A stretch of DNA of 64,000 nucleotides from Pontibacter mangrovi (GCF_006385705.1 NZ_VFRQ01000008.1:124001-188000), one strand, 5' to 3'. Counted from the first letter of the stretch, positions 33,745 to 44,164 are shown. Numbers and translations are program-made. The notes: generated by a model not told the origin, from the letters alone.

Positions 33745-34512
33745 ATGAGAAATCTATTATACTTTCTCCTGCTCTTGCTATGCGCCAGCTCCTGCGTTTC
33801 TAAAAAGGAGCTTGTGTACATACAGAACTCCAAGCTGAAAGAGAACGTCCCGACAGATTTTCAAACCCGCTACTCCGTCTACAAGCTGCAACCCAACGAT
33901 GTGCTCTCGGTAAAAGTGCTGAGCGTGGACCCGGACATGTCTAACATGTTCAACATCATCAACCCCACCAATGCCTTTGGCGTTTCGGACCCGGGCAGCA
34001 TGTACCTGAGCGGCTACACCGTAGACCAGGAAGGATTTATCACCCTGCCTACCGTGGGCAAACTGAAGGTAACCGGCCTTACAACCGGCCAAACGCGGGA
34101 GCTGGTGCAGCAGAACCTGGATCGCTACATTACCGACGCAACGGTGGTGGTGAAGCTCATCAGCTTTAAGATAAGCGTGCTGGGCGAGGTGCGCAACCCG
34201 GGATATTTCCACATCTACAACGAGCAGGCCAACCTGCTGGAGGGACTTAGTATGGCCGGAGGCTTGCAGCAGGGTGCCAACCGCGGCAACATAAAAATTA
34301 TCCGCCAGAAAGGCAGCGGCCAGTCTGAAGTCGTGTTGCTAGACCTCAAGGACCCGAACCTCGTACAATCTCAATACTATTACCTCATGCCCAACGATGT
34401 AGTGTATGTAGAGCCGTTAAAGACACAGCTTAAGCGCGATAACCTGGTAGTGTGGAATGCAGTGCTAGGCGTTATCTCAACCGGGGCGTTATTGTACAAT
34501 TTGTTTAAGTAA
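33745..34512 (+). CDS. Polysaccharide export lipoprotein (Wza-like, OPX family)
   Basis: A 255-residue outer-membrane lipoprotein with lipobox LLCASSC (Cys about 17). The Poly_export domain starts at YKLQPNDVLSVKV (about 46) and continues through GFITLPTVGKLKVTGLT. An SLBB-like beta-grasp follows (VLGEVRNPGYFHIYNE...LSMAGGL). A C-terminal helix (VVWNAVLGVISTGALLYNLF) fits insertion in the outer membrane. It starts the exopolysaccharide locus and is 3 bp from the co-polymerase gene. Confidence 0.92.
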   Translation: MRNLLYFLLLLLCASSCVSKKELVYIQNSKLKENVPTDFQTRYSVYKLQPNDVLSVKVLSVDPDMSNMFNIINPTNAFGVSDPGSMYLSGYTVDQEGFITLPTVGKLKVTGLTTGQTRELVQQNLDRYITDATVVVKLISFKISVLGEVRNPGYFHIYNEQANLLEGLSMAGGLQQGANRGNIKIIRQKGSGQSEVVLLDLKDPNLVQSQYYYLMPNDVVYVEPLKTQLKRDNLVVWNAVLGVISTGALLYNLFK

Positions 34513-34515
34513 CAC

Positions 34516-36885
34516 ATGAAAAGAAATAAACAGGAGCATCAAATAGACTTAAAGAGCTGGTTTTTCAAGTTTAAGTCTAAATGGTATTTGTTTGCGATTT
34601 GCGCTCTACTAGCAGTTGCGGCCGGCTATGTATACGTTAAAACCTCTCCCCGCATCTTCCAGTTCCAGTCTACGCTGCTCCTCGGCGATCAGCAGACGGG
34701 CTCTAAAAAAGCACAGGAGCTGCTGGAGGTGCTGGATGTACAGAGCCGCGGCATTAAAGTAGAAGACGAAATTGGCCTCCTGCAGTCTGCCGACATGATA
34801 AAGCAGGCGCTGCAGAAACTTGACTTTACGGTAGCCTACTATAAAGTAACGGACCACTGGCTGAACAACATCAGCGACATGGTGGTGGAGGAACAGTATG
34901 AGACCGCCCCTTACGAGGTGGAGCTGGATACCAGCCGCATGCAACTGGTGGATGTGCCGATTAAGGTGCGCCCGCTGGATAAAAACACCTTCGAGCTTAC
35001 GGTGGAGGCCGAGAACGTGCCGCGCTACGATTTCAAGTCTAACGCTGTGGTGGGCTCCGTGCCTAAGCTCAGCTTTAAGAAAACACTGAACTACGGCGAG
35101 CCATACCAGGACGAGAACATGAGCCTGACCATCAACCGCGCTGACGTGGAAGACACTCCGGGCAAAGAGTATTACTTTGTCATCAACAGCCTGGAAAGCC
35201 TGATAAAGCAGCAGCAGGGCTCCCTGGAGATAGCGCCTATCGACAGAGAGGCGCGCGTGCTGGTGCTCAAGAGCAAAGGCAGCATTCCGGACAAGCAGGT
35301 GGCTTTCCTGAACACGCTGATGGCTGAGTACGTGGCCAACGACCTGAAGGAGAAGAACGAGAACGGCCTGAAGACGCTGGAGTTTATCGACAGCCAACTG
35401 GCTGGCATCACCGACTCGCTGCGCCAGAGCAAGCAGGCCTTGTCCTCTTTCCGCTCCAACAACCGTATTGCCAACATCAACGTGCAGTCCAACATCAACT
35501 ACGAAAAACTCTCGCAGCTGGAAATGGAGCGCGCACGCCTGAACACGGATAAGACATACTATGAGAATATTCTGGACCAGATAAAGAACGGCAACGGTAT
35601 TGCGCAGTCTGTGTCGCCGACAGTGGGCGGTATCCAGAGCCCTATTCTGAATAACCTGTTCCTGCAGCTGGCCGAGCTCAACCAGAAGAAGGCCGGCTAC
35701 AGAACCACTGCCACCGAAGACAACCCGATGCTGCGCAAGATCGAGAGCGAGATCACGAACACGCGTCACGCGATTGAGGCCAACCTGCAGAACCTGATCG
35801 AATCAGCGGATATTTCTATTGCCAACGTGAACGAGCGTATCGGCAAGATAGAAGGAACCCTGGCCCGCCTGCCTGAAAACGAGCGCAAGCTGATGGACCT
35901 GCAGAGCCAGACGGAGTTCATCGACAAAAAGTATGACTTCCTGCTGGAGAAGCGCGCCGAGGCGGCCATTACGCTGGCCACCAACGCCACAGACAAGAAG
36001 ATCGTGGACAAGGCCTCGATGGTGGGCACTACGCCTGTCAACGTAAAGCCGAAGATGATTTACCTGTTGGCCCTGTTGATCGGGTTGGCCATACCGGCAG
36101 GCTTTATCGTGCTGATGTCTAATGTGGACAGCACCATACAGGGTAAGGAAGACTTGAGCAAGATCACCAATGTTCCGTTTTTGGGCGTGGTGGCCCATGG
36201 CTCCAAGTCAGACAAGCTGGCCGTGATGAACAACCAGCGCTCTGCCATTGCCGAGTCGTTCAGGTCTCTCCGCATCAATCTCCAATACCTGATGGCAGAT
36301 TCAGGCTTCCGGGTAATTGGCGTTACCTCGTCTATTTCCGGCGAAGGAAAGACTTTCTGCTCGGTGAACCTGAGCTCTGAGCTGGCTATGTCGGGCAAGC
36401 GGGTGGTGCTGATAGAGTCGGATATGCGCAAGCCTACTTTTAGCAAGTACTTTCCGGTGGCAGAGTCGGTTGGACTGTCTTCGTTCCTGATGCAGGGACT
36501 GCCGTTAGAGGAAGTGGTGCAGAAAACCAACCTGGACAACTTGGACATTATACCTTGCGGCCCGATTCCGCAGAATGCGCTGCACCTGCTGGAGATGCCG
36601 AAGATGCAGGAGCTCCTGAGCCTGCTGAAAGAAAAGTATGATTACGTAGTGATTGACACGCCGCCAATCGGGTACGTGTCGGAATACTTCGTGCTGATGC
36701 GCCACATGGACGTGAACCTGTACGTGGTGAAGCACAAGTATACCAACAAAGACATGCTGACGCAGATAAATGAGCTATACAACGCCAAGCGGGTCAAAAA
36801 CATTTACATGATCATCAACGACCTGAACTACAACAAAACCTACGAGTACAGCTACAAGAAAAAGGCGAAGTACTACTACGCGTAG
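34516..36885 (+). CDS. Polysaccharide co-polymerase / BY-kinase (Wzc-like)
   Basis: A 789-residue inner-membrane protein. Wzz-type helices (about 26-44 and 513-533) bracket a long periplasmic coiled-coil region. The cytoplasmic bacterial tyrosine kinase domain has Walker A in SSISGEGKTF (about 608), Walker A' VVLIESDMRKPT (about 633) and Walker B YVVIDTPP (about 711). The C-terminal tail is rich in Tyr (YNKTYEYSYKKKAKYYYA), the expected autophosphorylation cluster. It controls chain length and export with the preceding OPX protein. Only one heptamer lies in this 2.4-kb gene. Confidence 0.93.
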   Translation: MKRNKQEHQIDLKSWFFKFKSKWYLFAICALLAVAAGYVYVKTSPRIFQFQSTLLLGDQQTGSKKAQELLEVLDVQSRGIKVEDEIGLLQSADMIKQALQKLDFTVAYYKVTDHWLNNISDMVVEEQYETAPYEVELDTSRMQLVDVPIKVRPLDKNTFELTVEAENVPRYDFKSNAVVGSVPKLSFKKTLNYGEPYQDENMSLTINRADVEDTPGKEYYFVINSLESLIKQQQGSLEIAPIDREARVLVLKSKGSIPDKQVAFLNTLMAEYVANDLKEKNENGLKTLEFIDSQLAGITDSLRQSKQALSSFRSNNRIANINVQSNINYEKLSQLEMERARLNTDKTYYENILDQIKNGNGIAQSVSPTVGGIQSPILNNLFLQLAELNQKKAGYRTTATEDNPMLRKIESEITNTRHAIEANLQNLIESADISIANVNERIGKIEGTLARLPENERKLMDLQSQTEFIDKKYDFLLEKRAEAAITLATNATDKKIVDKASMVGTTPVNVKPKMIYLLALLIGLAIPAGFIVLMSNVDSTIQGKEDLSKITNVPFLGVVAHGSKSDKLAVMNNQRSAIAESFRSLRINLQYLMADSGFRVIGVTSSISGEGKTFCSVNLSSELAMSGKRVVLIESDMRKPTFSKYFPVAESVGLSSFLMQGLPLEEVVQKTNLDNLDIIPCGPIPQNALHLLEMPKMQELLSLLKEKYDYVVIDTPPIGYVSEYFVLMRHMDVNLYVVKHKYTNKDMLTQINELYNAKRVKNIYMIINDLNYNKTYEYSYKKKAKYYYA

Positions 36886-36909
36886 GCAACCCTTACTAAA
36901 TTATAACAG

Positions 36910-36936
36910 CGGGTGCAGCCTTAGCTGCTGCACCCG
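36910..36936 (+). terminator. Hairpin between co-polymerase and flippase genes
   Basis: CGGGTGCAGC pairs with GCTGCACCCG over a 7-base loop. There is no T tract, so it may be an mRNA stability or processing hairpin and not a terminator. Confidence 0.45.
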
Positions 36937-36963
36937 ATCTGCTACTATATTACGGAATTACAG

Positions 36964-38490
36964 ATGAGTAAAAATTTAGCCTCCAAAGCTGCCAGCGGCC
37001 TGAAGTGGGGATCGGTCTCTACCATAGCCAACGCAGTGATGCAGATTGGCTACACCTCGGCGATGGCACGCCTGCTGGCACCGGAGGCTTTCGGCCTGGT
37101 GGCTATTTCAGGCGTCATCATCCGGTTTGGCAGTTATTTTGCCAATATGGGTCTTACCAAGGCAATTGTGCAGAAGGAGGAGTTGGAGCCTCAGCATATT
37201 AGGGCAGCCTTTACCGCATCTGCCAGCCTGGGCCTGCTTTTCACGTTCCTAACATTTTTACTGGCCCCGCTTGCCGCCGATTTTTTTGAAAACCCTGACG
37301 TCACACCGATTGTGCAGGTTATGTCGCTGGCGTTCCTGATAAGCGGCCTTTCCATTACCTCTGTCAGCCTGCTGGAGCGCGAAATGAAATTCAAGCTATT
37401 AAGCATTATTGAGATGGTGGCCTACGTGCTCTCTTATATTGTAGCTGGCATTGTACTGGCATATCTCAACTTTGGCGTATGGAGCTTGATTATTGCAACA
37501 CTCCTGCAGATGACCATTTCTGCCATTGGTGCCTATGTGGTGGTACGCCACAATGTGCTGCTGCAGTTTCGGCTGGAACCATACAAGCCACTGTTCAGCT
37601 ACGGCAGTCGCATGTCGTTCATCAGTTTTCTGGAGTTCCTGAGCCAGGAGTTCGGCACCATACTTATAGGCCGCGTGCTGGGCTCTCATAAGCTGGGTAT
37701 TTATAACCGTGCTTACATGTTGGTAAACCTGCCGATGTACATGCTCACGCGCACATTCACCAAAGTAGTGTTCCCGAGTTTCAGCAAGATACAGAACGAC
37801 ATTCAGAAACTAGGAAAGATATACTTATCAAGCATAACCTTGTTGGCAGCCATTGTTATTCCGGCCTGTATGGGCATCTCGGTGGCCGCACCGGAGCTGG
37901 TCCGTATTGTGCTGGGCGAGCAGTGGGGAGAGTCGGTACCGGTGCTGCAGGTGCTGAGCCTGGCCCTCTCTCTGAGCTTTATTACCATGTTTGCGGGCAT
38001 TGTGTGCGATGCCAAGGCTGTACTTAATGTAAAGATCGTGCTCAATATTGTGTTTATACTTGTTATTGGCAGCTTGTTTTACCTGCTGCGCGAATATGGA
38101 CTGGTGGGGTTTGCATTTGCGGTGCTCGTTGGCGAGTTGGCGCGCATGCTTATGTACCAGCGTGTTATGCACAACGTGCTGGAGCTGTCTTACAGCCAGC
38201 AGTTGGCCATATACCTGCCTGGCCTGCTGAACGGTGTATTAGTGGCTGCGGGCATTTACCTGGTTAGCGCGCTGTTGCGTAGCGCCGATGCGCCGGTTGC
38301 GCTTACGTTTGCGGCTCAGGCACTAACAGGGGCTGTGCTACTGGCAGTGCTTACGCTCTTGTTCCCGCACAAGCTGCTACGCGCTGAACTACAGATGATA
38401 TTTGACAGAATGGGCCTTAACGGCAACGGCAACAGTGCCTTAAGCCGTATGGTACATAAGTACAGATCCTCCATACTTAAAGAAGCATAG
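36964..38490 (+). CDS. Polysaccharide flippase (Wzx-like)
   Basis: A 508-residue integral membrane protein with about 12-14 helices and the N-terminal signature SGLKWGSVSTIANAVMQIGYT of the polysaccharide-transport (PST) flippases. It should flip lipid-linked repeat units across the inner membrane for the Wzy-like polymerase encoded two genes downstream. Confidence 0.9.
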   Translation: MSKNLASKAASGLKWGSVSTIANAVMQIGYTSAMARLLAPEAFGLVAISGVIIRFGSYFANMGLTKAIVQKEELEPQHIRAAFTASASLGLLFTFLTFLLAPLAADFFENPDVTPIVQVMSLAFLISGLSITSVSLLEREMKFKLLSIIEMVAYVLSYIVAGIVLAYLNFGVWSLIIATLLQMTISAIGAYVVVRHNVLLQFRLEPYKPLFSYGSRMSFISFLEFLSQEFGTILIGRVLGSHKLGIYNRAYMLVNLPMYMLTRTFTKVVFPSFSKIQNDIQKLGKIYLSSITLLAAIVIPACMGISVAAPELVRIVLGEQWGESVPVLQVLSLALSLSFITMFAGIVCDAKAVLNVKIVLNIVFILVIGSLFYLLREYGLVGFAFAVLVGELARMLMYQRVMHNVLELSYSQQLAIYLPGLLNGVLVAAGIYLVSALLRSADAPVALTFAAQALTGAVLLAVLTLLFPHKLLRAELQMIFDRMGLNGNGNSALSRMVHKYRSSILKEA

Positions 38491-38524
38491 TAAGCTTCTG
38501 AAAAATTTTTAACCTGATTTACCC

Positions 38525-39724
38525 ATGACCATAGGAGTATGTGCACCCGTTGATATTAAGATGCTGAACTGGGAGCTGGCTGACACAGACTTACCTGAGA
38601 CGCATGCTGTTCCGCTTTCTACTAATTTCGTGAACGGCCTGTTGGAACGTGGCTTTAAAGTAATCGTCTACACCAACTCACCGGACATCCAGGAGCCCAA
38701 AGTATACCAGACCGAGCAACTGACCGTGTGCGTTGGCCGCATGAAACCGCAGCCCGGCCGCCGCTTTTTCCTTTTCGAGATAAATGACATGGCCCGGCTT
38801 ATTAAACAGCACCCTGCCGATTTTATCAGTGCCTTCTGGTCTTATGAATATGCCTGGGCGGCACAGAAAGCGGGTATTCCGATGGTAGTGAGCTTGCACG
38901 ATGTGGCCCTGCAGATCCTGCTGAACCATAAAGATATGTTTCGGCTGGTGCGGTGGGCCATGAACTATGTAGTAGTTACGCGAGCATCGCATATCATAGC
39001 TAACTCTGATTATACTTATAACATGCTGGACCGCGGCACCCGCCGCAAATCCCGCGTGATCAACAACTTCTTTCCGCCCGACCTGGAGAGTATGGTTGCC
39101 CCGCAGAAAGAGAAGGGCAATTACATTGTGTCGGTGCTGATGGGCTTCTCGCACAGGAAAAATGTGGAGACTGCCCTGAAAGCCTTTGCAAAAGTTCGCA
39201 AGAAAAACCCTGCCCTGGAGTATCACCTGGTAGGTGCCGAAATGGAGATGAACGGACTGGCCCACCAGTATGCCCGCGAAAATGGGCTGGATGAGGGCGT
39301 GAAATTTCTGGGGCAGATGCCTTTTAAGCAGGTAATGGACCAGATAGCCGGCGCTAAGGCTTTGCTGCACCCTGCACGGGAAGAGTCCTTTGGGATGGTG
39401 CTGCTAGAGGCCATGGTAGCCCGCACCGCTGTTATCGGCGGCAAGAACAGCGGCTATGTACCTACCCTGCTTGACAATGGCAACACAGGCCTGCTGTGCG
39501 ACGTAGAGTCGCCGGATTCAATTGCCGGAGCCATACTGCAGGTGGTGGAGGACGATAAACTACGGGCGCAGTTGGAGGAACGAGGTTATAATTTCGCGCA
39601 GGAAAACTACTCTGCCGACGCCATTATACAGCAGCACCTGGATTATTATGCCACTATACTGGGCAAACCACTTGTACCTACTTTACTTAAACGTAAAGCA
39701 AAGGCAAGCGAAGCCGCAGCTTAA
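38525..39724 (+). CDS. Glycosyltransferase family 4
   Basis: A 399-residue GT-B enzyme. VSVLMGFSHRKNVETALKAF marks the nucleotide-sugar domain start, and HPAREESFGMVLLEAM carries the E-x7-E motif of GT4. The N-terminal domain binds the acceptor. The donor sugar is unknown. A Lys/Ala-rich tail follows the fold. It belongs to the exopolysaccharide locus. Confidence 0.9.
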   Translation: MTIGVCAPVDIKMLNWELADTDLPETHAVPLSTNFVNGLLERGFKVIVYTNSPDIQEPKVYQTEQLTVCVGRMKPQPGRRFFLFEINDMARLIKQHPADFISAFWSYEYAWAAQKAGIPMVVSLHDVALQILLNHKDMFRLVRWAMNYVVVTRASHIIANSDYTYNMLDRGTRRKSRVINNFFPPDLESMVAPQKEKGNYIVSVLMGFSHRKNVETALKAFAKVRKKNPALEYHLVGAEMEMNGLAHQYARENGLDEGVKFLGQMPFKQVMDQIAGAKALLHPAREESFGMVLLEAMVARTAVIGGKNSGYVPTLLDNGNTGLLCDVESPDSIAGAILQVVEDDKLRAQLEERGYNFAQENYSADAIIQQHLDYYATILGKPLVPTLLKRKAKASEAAA

Positions 39725-39744
39725 AAACACGATTTGCAAAGCGC

Positions 39745-41046
39745 ATGAAACTGAATTATACTTTTCTGTTCATCATCCCGCTGGCCCTCATCTTGATCAT
39801 GGATCAGATGTTTCTAGAACTCGCGGCACCGGATAACCCCGACCAACAGGGCATGATTCTGAGCCTGGTTGTAAAGGCTATGGCTGTTGTGTCGATAGCA
39901 TACTGTGTCCTGTTCTACCAGCGGATGTCGAACTATATGCGGTTTGCCTTTTTCCTGCTGATGCTTTACATAGGTGCGCTGGTTTTTGAGTCGAAGTATG
40001 TATATGGCTCATTTATGGTATATCCGCACGTGTTTGTAAAGGTGCTGCAGTTTGCCTACACCTACTTTGTCTATACGTATTACAAGCGGAACTACCACCT
40101 GAAGACCAGCCATGTAACATGGTTCATACTTTTAGGCTTTTGCTTGAATGTGCTGCTCATAAATCCCCATACGCTCAGCCTTTCGGCCTTTACAAACCAT
40201 GAACGGGGGGTATACTCCACCTCAGTATACATGCTGGTGGTGCCCTTTTTGTATTTCCTGAGCAATTACTTCTACAAAGGCAAATTCATGAGCCTTTTCT
40301 GGTCGCTCTTTGTGCTGTTCCTTATCTTCTTTTTCCAGCACCGTACCGTTTGGATCTCCACTGCCTTTGTACTGTTGGTATACTACTTCCTGATTCAGTT
40401 TAAAACTGATAAGCCTATTAACTTTGTAGCGAAACTATTGCCTATCGGCACAGTGCTGGGCATTCTGGGGGTGGTAACCAGTGGATTTATACTTTCGATA
40501 CACCCGGAGATCATTGAGAAAGTGCAGGAGAGCTTTTCGGACATCGAGAACTTTGAGAGCCAGGGCACTGGCGGGTGGCGTTACCAGCAGTGGATGTCTT
40601 ACCTTCCCTATATACAAGACCACTTTTTAACGGGCATGCGCTTTGAGGGCTTTGAGCTCCCAATTCAGTTCTACCGCGACGACCTGGACGCACCGGTGTT
40701 TGAAGACGGCAACGGCCACCATTTCCACAGCTTTTATGTAGAGATCTTCTTTTATACCGGCTTAATCGGTTTTATACTTTATTTGCTTATCAGCCTATAC
40801 CCTATTATAAAAGCATTCAGGAGCCGCGTACTGACGATTAACCAGATAATGCTGGTAGCCTTTGTTAGCAGTGGCTTTGTGTTCGGTATTTCTTACGTGT
40901 TGCCTGTTTTTTTCTACGGAGTCCTGGGCTGGGCCATCGCTGCCGTAGAGGTAGAGAAGGTAATGTACCCAAGCTTTATCCACGAGTCGGGCCAACGCAT
41001 GCGGGCCCGACGGCACCAAGCCCGGCATGCGCTACAAAGTCTTTAA
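39745..41046 (+). CDS. Wzy-like polymerase / O-antigen ligase-family protein
   Basis: A 433-residue membrane protein with about 10-11 helices and a large periplasmic loop (about 255-335). The loop contains GTGGWRYQQW and then HHFHSFYVEIFFYTG, matching the R...H pattern of the O-antigen ligase/polymerase (Wzy_C) superfamily. It most likely polymerises the repeat units; ligase activity is the alternative. Confidence 0.85.
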   Translation: MKLNYTFLFIIPLALILIMDQMFLELAAPDNPDQQGMILSLVVKAMAVVSIAYCVLFYQRMSNYMRFAFFLLMLYIGALVFESKYVYGSFMVYPHVFVKVLQFAYTYFVYTYYKRNYHLKTSHVTWFILLGFCLNVLLINPHTLSLSAFTNHERGVYSTSVYMLVVPFLYFLSNYFYKGKFMSLFWSLFVLFLIFFFQHRTVWISTAFVLLVYYFLIQFKTDKPINFVAKLLPIGTVLGILGVVTSGFILSIHPEIIEKVQESFSDIENFESQGTGGWRYQQWMSYLPYIQDHFLTGMRFEGFELPIQFYRDDLDAPVFEDGNGHHFHSFYVEIFFYTGLIGFILYLLISLYPIIKAFRSRVLTINQIMLVAFVSSGFVFGISYVLPVFFYGVLGWAIAAVEVEKVMYPSFIHESGQRMRARRHQARHALQSL

Positions 41047-41109
41047 ATCTTACAAAACCTCCTACTAAGAATAGTAGTACAAGTATATATCTTAACCCTT
41101 ATCACTTGT

Positions 41110-42045
41110 ATGAGTACCATTATACCGCAAGAACCACTGCACACTCCGGTGTTGCTGATCATATTTAACCGCGCCCATACCACACAAAAAGTTTTCGATC
41201 GCATCCGGCAGGTAAAGCCCAAGAAGCTGTACGTTGCCGCCGACGGACCGAGGCCCCATGTGGCCACCGATGCCGAGCGCTGCGCCGAGACCCGCCGCAT
41301 TGTGGAGCAGGTAGACTGGGACTGCGAGGTGAAGACGCTGTTCCAGGAGCAGAACCTGGGCTGTGGCATAGCTCCGGCTACGTCCATCTCCTGGCTTTTT
41401 GAGAACGAGGAGACGGGCATTATTCTGGAGGATGACTGTGTGCCTTCCAAAAGCTTTTTCTGGTTTTGCCAGGAGGTGCTGGAGAAGTATAAGCACGACA
41501 CCCGCGTGATGCACATCAGCGGCAACAACTACCTGAACGGCTGGCGAAGAGACAACGACTACTCGTATTACTTCTCGGACAAGGTAAATGCCTGGGGGTG
41601 GGCCACCTGGCGCCGCGCCTGGCAGCTCTTCGATTTCCACATCCCCACTTACTCAGAGCTGAAACAGAAAGGCTACCTGAACGGCATCTTCCTGAACAAA
41701 CTGGAAGAAAAATACAGACTTGGCCAATTGGAGAAAACGTATGCCAATATACAAAAAGGCGATGTGTGGGATTACCAGTGGGAATTTACCGTATACAGCA
41801 ACTCCGGCCTTTGCGTGATACCGGAAGTGAACCTGGTGCGCAACATCGGCTTCGGTGAGGACGCTACCCATACTTTTAACTTGCACGATAAAAACGCCTT
41901 TGTGCAGGAGAAAGAGATCGCCTTCCCGCTGCGTCACCCGCGCTTCGTGCTGCGGGATATCGAATCCGACAAGAGAAACTTTAATTACCTGATTAAAAAC
42001 AAGGTGAGCTCTAAGCTGAAAGCCTTGTTCAATTTTAGCCTGTAA
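41110..42045 (+). CDS. Glycosyltransferase, GT-A, nucleotide-diphospho-sugar transferase type
   Basis: A 311-residue protein with a GT-A fold. PVLLIIFNRAHTTQKVFDRI begins the fold, and ILEDDCVPSKSFF (about 103-115) gives the DxD-like EDD. NAWGWATWRRAW is characteristic of the family sometimes annotated as HlpA-like or sugar transferase. It should add one residue of the exopolysaccharide unit in the cytoplasm. Confidence 0.85.
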   Translation: MSTIIPQEPLHTPVLLIIFNRAHTTQKVFDRIRQVKPKKLYVAADGPRPHVATDAERCAETRRIVEQVDWDCEVKTLFQEQNLGCGIAPATSISWLFENEETGIILEDDCVPSKSFFWFCQEVLEKYKHDTRVMHISGNNYLNGWRRDNDYSYYFSDKVNAWGWATWRRAWQLFDFHIPTYSELKQKGYLNGIFLNKLEEKYRLGQLEKTYANIQKGDVWDYQWEFTVYSNSGLCVIPEVNLVRNIGFGEDATHTFNLHDKNAFVQEKEIAFPLRHPRFVLRDIESDKRNFNYLIKNKVSSKLKALFNFSL

Positions 42046-42059
42046 CGGCCACACAACCT

Positions 42060-43307
42060 ATGAAATTACTTTTATCAGCGTACGCCTTAGAACCAAACCG
42101 TGGCACTGAACTGGGCAACGGCTGGAACTGGGCGCTTAACACCGCCAAACTCGGGCACGAAGTATGGTGCCTGACCACGGTGGAGGGCCGGGAAAGTATA
42201 GAAAAGGAAGTGGAGCGGCTGGCCCTGCCCAACCTGCACATCGTGTTTGTGGAGCTCCCGGCCTGGGTAGATAAACTGTTTGAGTACCACTTGGGCTTTT
42301 ACCCGCACTACATGTACTGGCAGCACGGCGCCTATCAAAAGGCAAAGGAGCTGGACGAAAAGATCAACTTCGACCTGGTGCACCATGTTACCATCGGCAG
42401 TCTGCAGATGGGCACCGCGCTGTGGCGCCTGAACAAGCCGCTGATCTTCGGCCCTACCGGCGGAGGACAGGAAGCACCAAGCGCCCTTAAAAAGTACTTC
42501 TACAGCGGCTGGAAGACAGAGATCATGCGCAAAGTGATCAGCGAGCTGCTGCTGGCCCTGAACCCGAACGCGCGCAAAGCCATGCAGCACGCCTCGCTGG
42601 TGCTCACCACCAACCAGGACACCTATGACATGGCCCAGCGCATCGGCGCCCTCAACCCGAAGATGTTCCTGGATACCAGTCTGCCCGAGGATTTTTACCC
42701 TGAGGCATACCCCGAGCGCATCCCCGACGAGACACTGAAGATCCTGTGGGTGGGCCGGCTGTTTGCGCGCAAAGGCTTGCCGCTGGTGCTGGATGCCCTG
42801 AGTAAAGTGCGCCCGGACGTAAAGTATGAACTGACCATATTGGGGGATGGCCCGATGCACGACTATGTGCCGCGCTGGATAGATGAGTATAAACTGCACG
42901 GGAAAGTGAACTGGAAAGGCCAGGTGCCGTGGGATGAGGTGAAACGCGCCTACACCGGCAGCGACCTTTTCCTGTTCTGCAGCCTCCGCGACTCCAGCGC
43001 CGCCCAGTTTCTGGAGGCCATGGCCTATGGCTTGCCGATCATCACCCTGGACCTGCACGGGGCGAAGAACCTGGTGCCCGACGATGCCGGTATAAAAGTG
43101 CCAGTGAGCACTGCAAAAGAGACCGTGAAAGCCATTGCCGCTGCCGTGGAGAAGTTATACGACCAACCCCTGCTGCGCCGCCAGATGGGCACGAACGGCT
43201 ATAAATTCTCCAAATCCCAGACCTGGACCAAAAAGACACAACACATCAACGAGTTTTACAGTAAGTATACCCAGGCCAAGCCTGCCGAACTAACCGTTCA
43301 ACCTTAG
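42060..43307 (+). CDS. Glycosyltransferase family 4
   Basis: A 415-residue GT-B enzyme. PNRGTELGNGWNWA is the N-terminal loop, LKILWVGRLFARKGLPLVLDAL starts the donor domain, and FCSLRDSSAAQFLEAMAYGLP occupies the E-x7-E region with SSAAQFLEA, so the first Glu is replaced. The changed residue may alter donor handling. It is 14 bp after the previous glycosyltransferase gene. Confidence 0.88.
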   Translation: MKLLLSAYALEPNRGTELGNGWNWALNTAKLGHEVWCLTTVEGRESIEKEVERLALPNLHIVFVELPAWVDKLFEYHLGFYPHYMYWQHGAYQKAKELDEKINFDLVHHVTIGSLQMGTALWRLNKPLIFGPTGGGQEAPSALKKYFYSGWKTEIMRKVISELLLALNPNARKAMQHASLVLTTNQDTYDMAQRIGALNPKMFLDTSLPEDFYPEAYPERIPDETLKILWVGRLFARKGLPLVLDALSKVRPDVKYELTILGDGPMHDYVPRWIDEYKLHGKVNWKGQVPWDEVKRAYTGSDLFLFCSLRDSSAAQFLEAMAYGLPIITLDLHGAKNLVPDDAGIKVPVSTAKETVKAIAAAVEKLYDQPLLRRQMGTNGYKFSKSQTWTKKTQHINEFYSKYTQAKPAELTVQP

Positions 43308-43324
43308 AATAGCCCTTAATACCT

Positions 43325-44164
43325 ATGTTATACATTGTTATACCTGTTTTTAACAGAAAGAATTTCACCAGAGAATGCCTGCTCTCCTTAAAGAGAGGCA
43401 CCAACCAGAACTATAAAGTAATAGTGGTGGACGATGGCTCCACCGACGGCACCGCCGATATGCTGCGCGAGGAATTTCCGGAGGTAGAAGTGCTCTTCGG
43501 AGACGGAAATCTCTTCTGGACCGCCAGCGTGAACATGGGCATCAAGCACGCCCTGCAGCAAGGCGCCGATTATGTGATGACGCTGAACAACGACCTGGAG
43601 GTAGCCGAGGATTACATCGAAAACACCTATAAGCGGATGGCAGAGAAGCCAAACGCCGTGATCGGTGCTTTGGAGATGGACGCAAACACCCGCGAGCCTG
43701 CTTTTGGCGGCGAGATCGTGGATTTTAAACTCAACAAGGTGCGCCACCTGCTGCAGGAGCTGCCGAAAGAGCAACAGGTGGGTCTGCATGCCGTGTCGCA
43801 GTTACCAGGCCGGGGCTTGCTTGTGCCGCGTGCCGTGTTCGAGAAGGTCGGCCTGCTGGACCAGGACCGCTTCCCGCACTACGTTGCCGACTACGACTTT
43901 ACCCACACTGCCCTGCGCAACGGCTTTGAGCTGTACGTGAACTACGACGCCAAACTTTATACTTACCCGGAGGAGAGCGGCGAGCGCAAAAACCGCCAGA
44001 GCAAATCGCTGCAGAACTTCTACAAGCACCTGTTCGACATCAAGGGCGGCGGCAACCTGCGCGACTTTACACGATTTACTTTGAAGAACTGCCCTCCACC
44101 GTATATCCCATACTACCTGGCAAATGGCTACGCCCGCCGCATTTTCGGGTATATGCTGAAATAG
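43325..44164 (+). CDS. Glycosyltransferase family 2 (rhamnosyltransferase-like)
   Basis: A 279-residue GT-A enzyme. IVIPVFNRKNFTRECLLSL, VVDDGSTDGT (about 35-44) and TLNNDLEV (about 87-94, the DxD equivalent) are intact, and ADYDFTHTALRNGFE (about 188-202) carries the likely catalytic base region. The NND motif is common among rhamnosyl- and galactofuranosyl-type GT2 enzymes. Its stop codon abuts the next ATG. Confidence 0.9.
   Translation: MLYIVIPVFNRKNFTRECLLSLKRGTNQNYKVIVVDDGSTDGTADMLREEFPEVEVLFGDGNLFWTASVNMGIKHALQQGADYVMTLNNDLEVAEDYIENTYKRMAEKPNAVIGALEMDANTREPAFGGEIVDFKLNKVRHLLQELPKEQQVGLHAVSQLPGRGLLVPRAVFEKVGLLDQDRFPHYVADYDFTHTALRNGFELYVNYDAKLYTYPEESGERKNRQSKSLQNFYKHLFDIKGGGNLRDFTRFTLKNCPPPYIPYYLANGYARRIFGYMLK

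Noticed and set aside
34609..35769. A 386-codon antisense frame under the co-polymerase gene
   Set aside because: No recognisable motif; it is the reverse of a well-defined Wzc-like gene.
42087..43058. A 323-codon antisense frame under a GT4 gene
   Set aside because: Shadow frame; the GT-B motifs lie on the plus strand.
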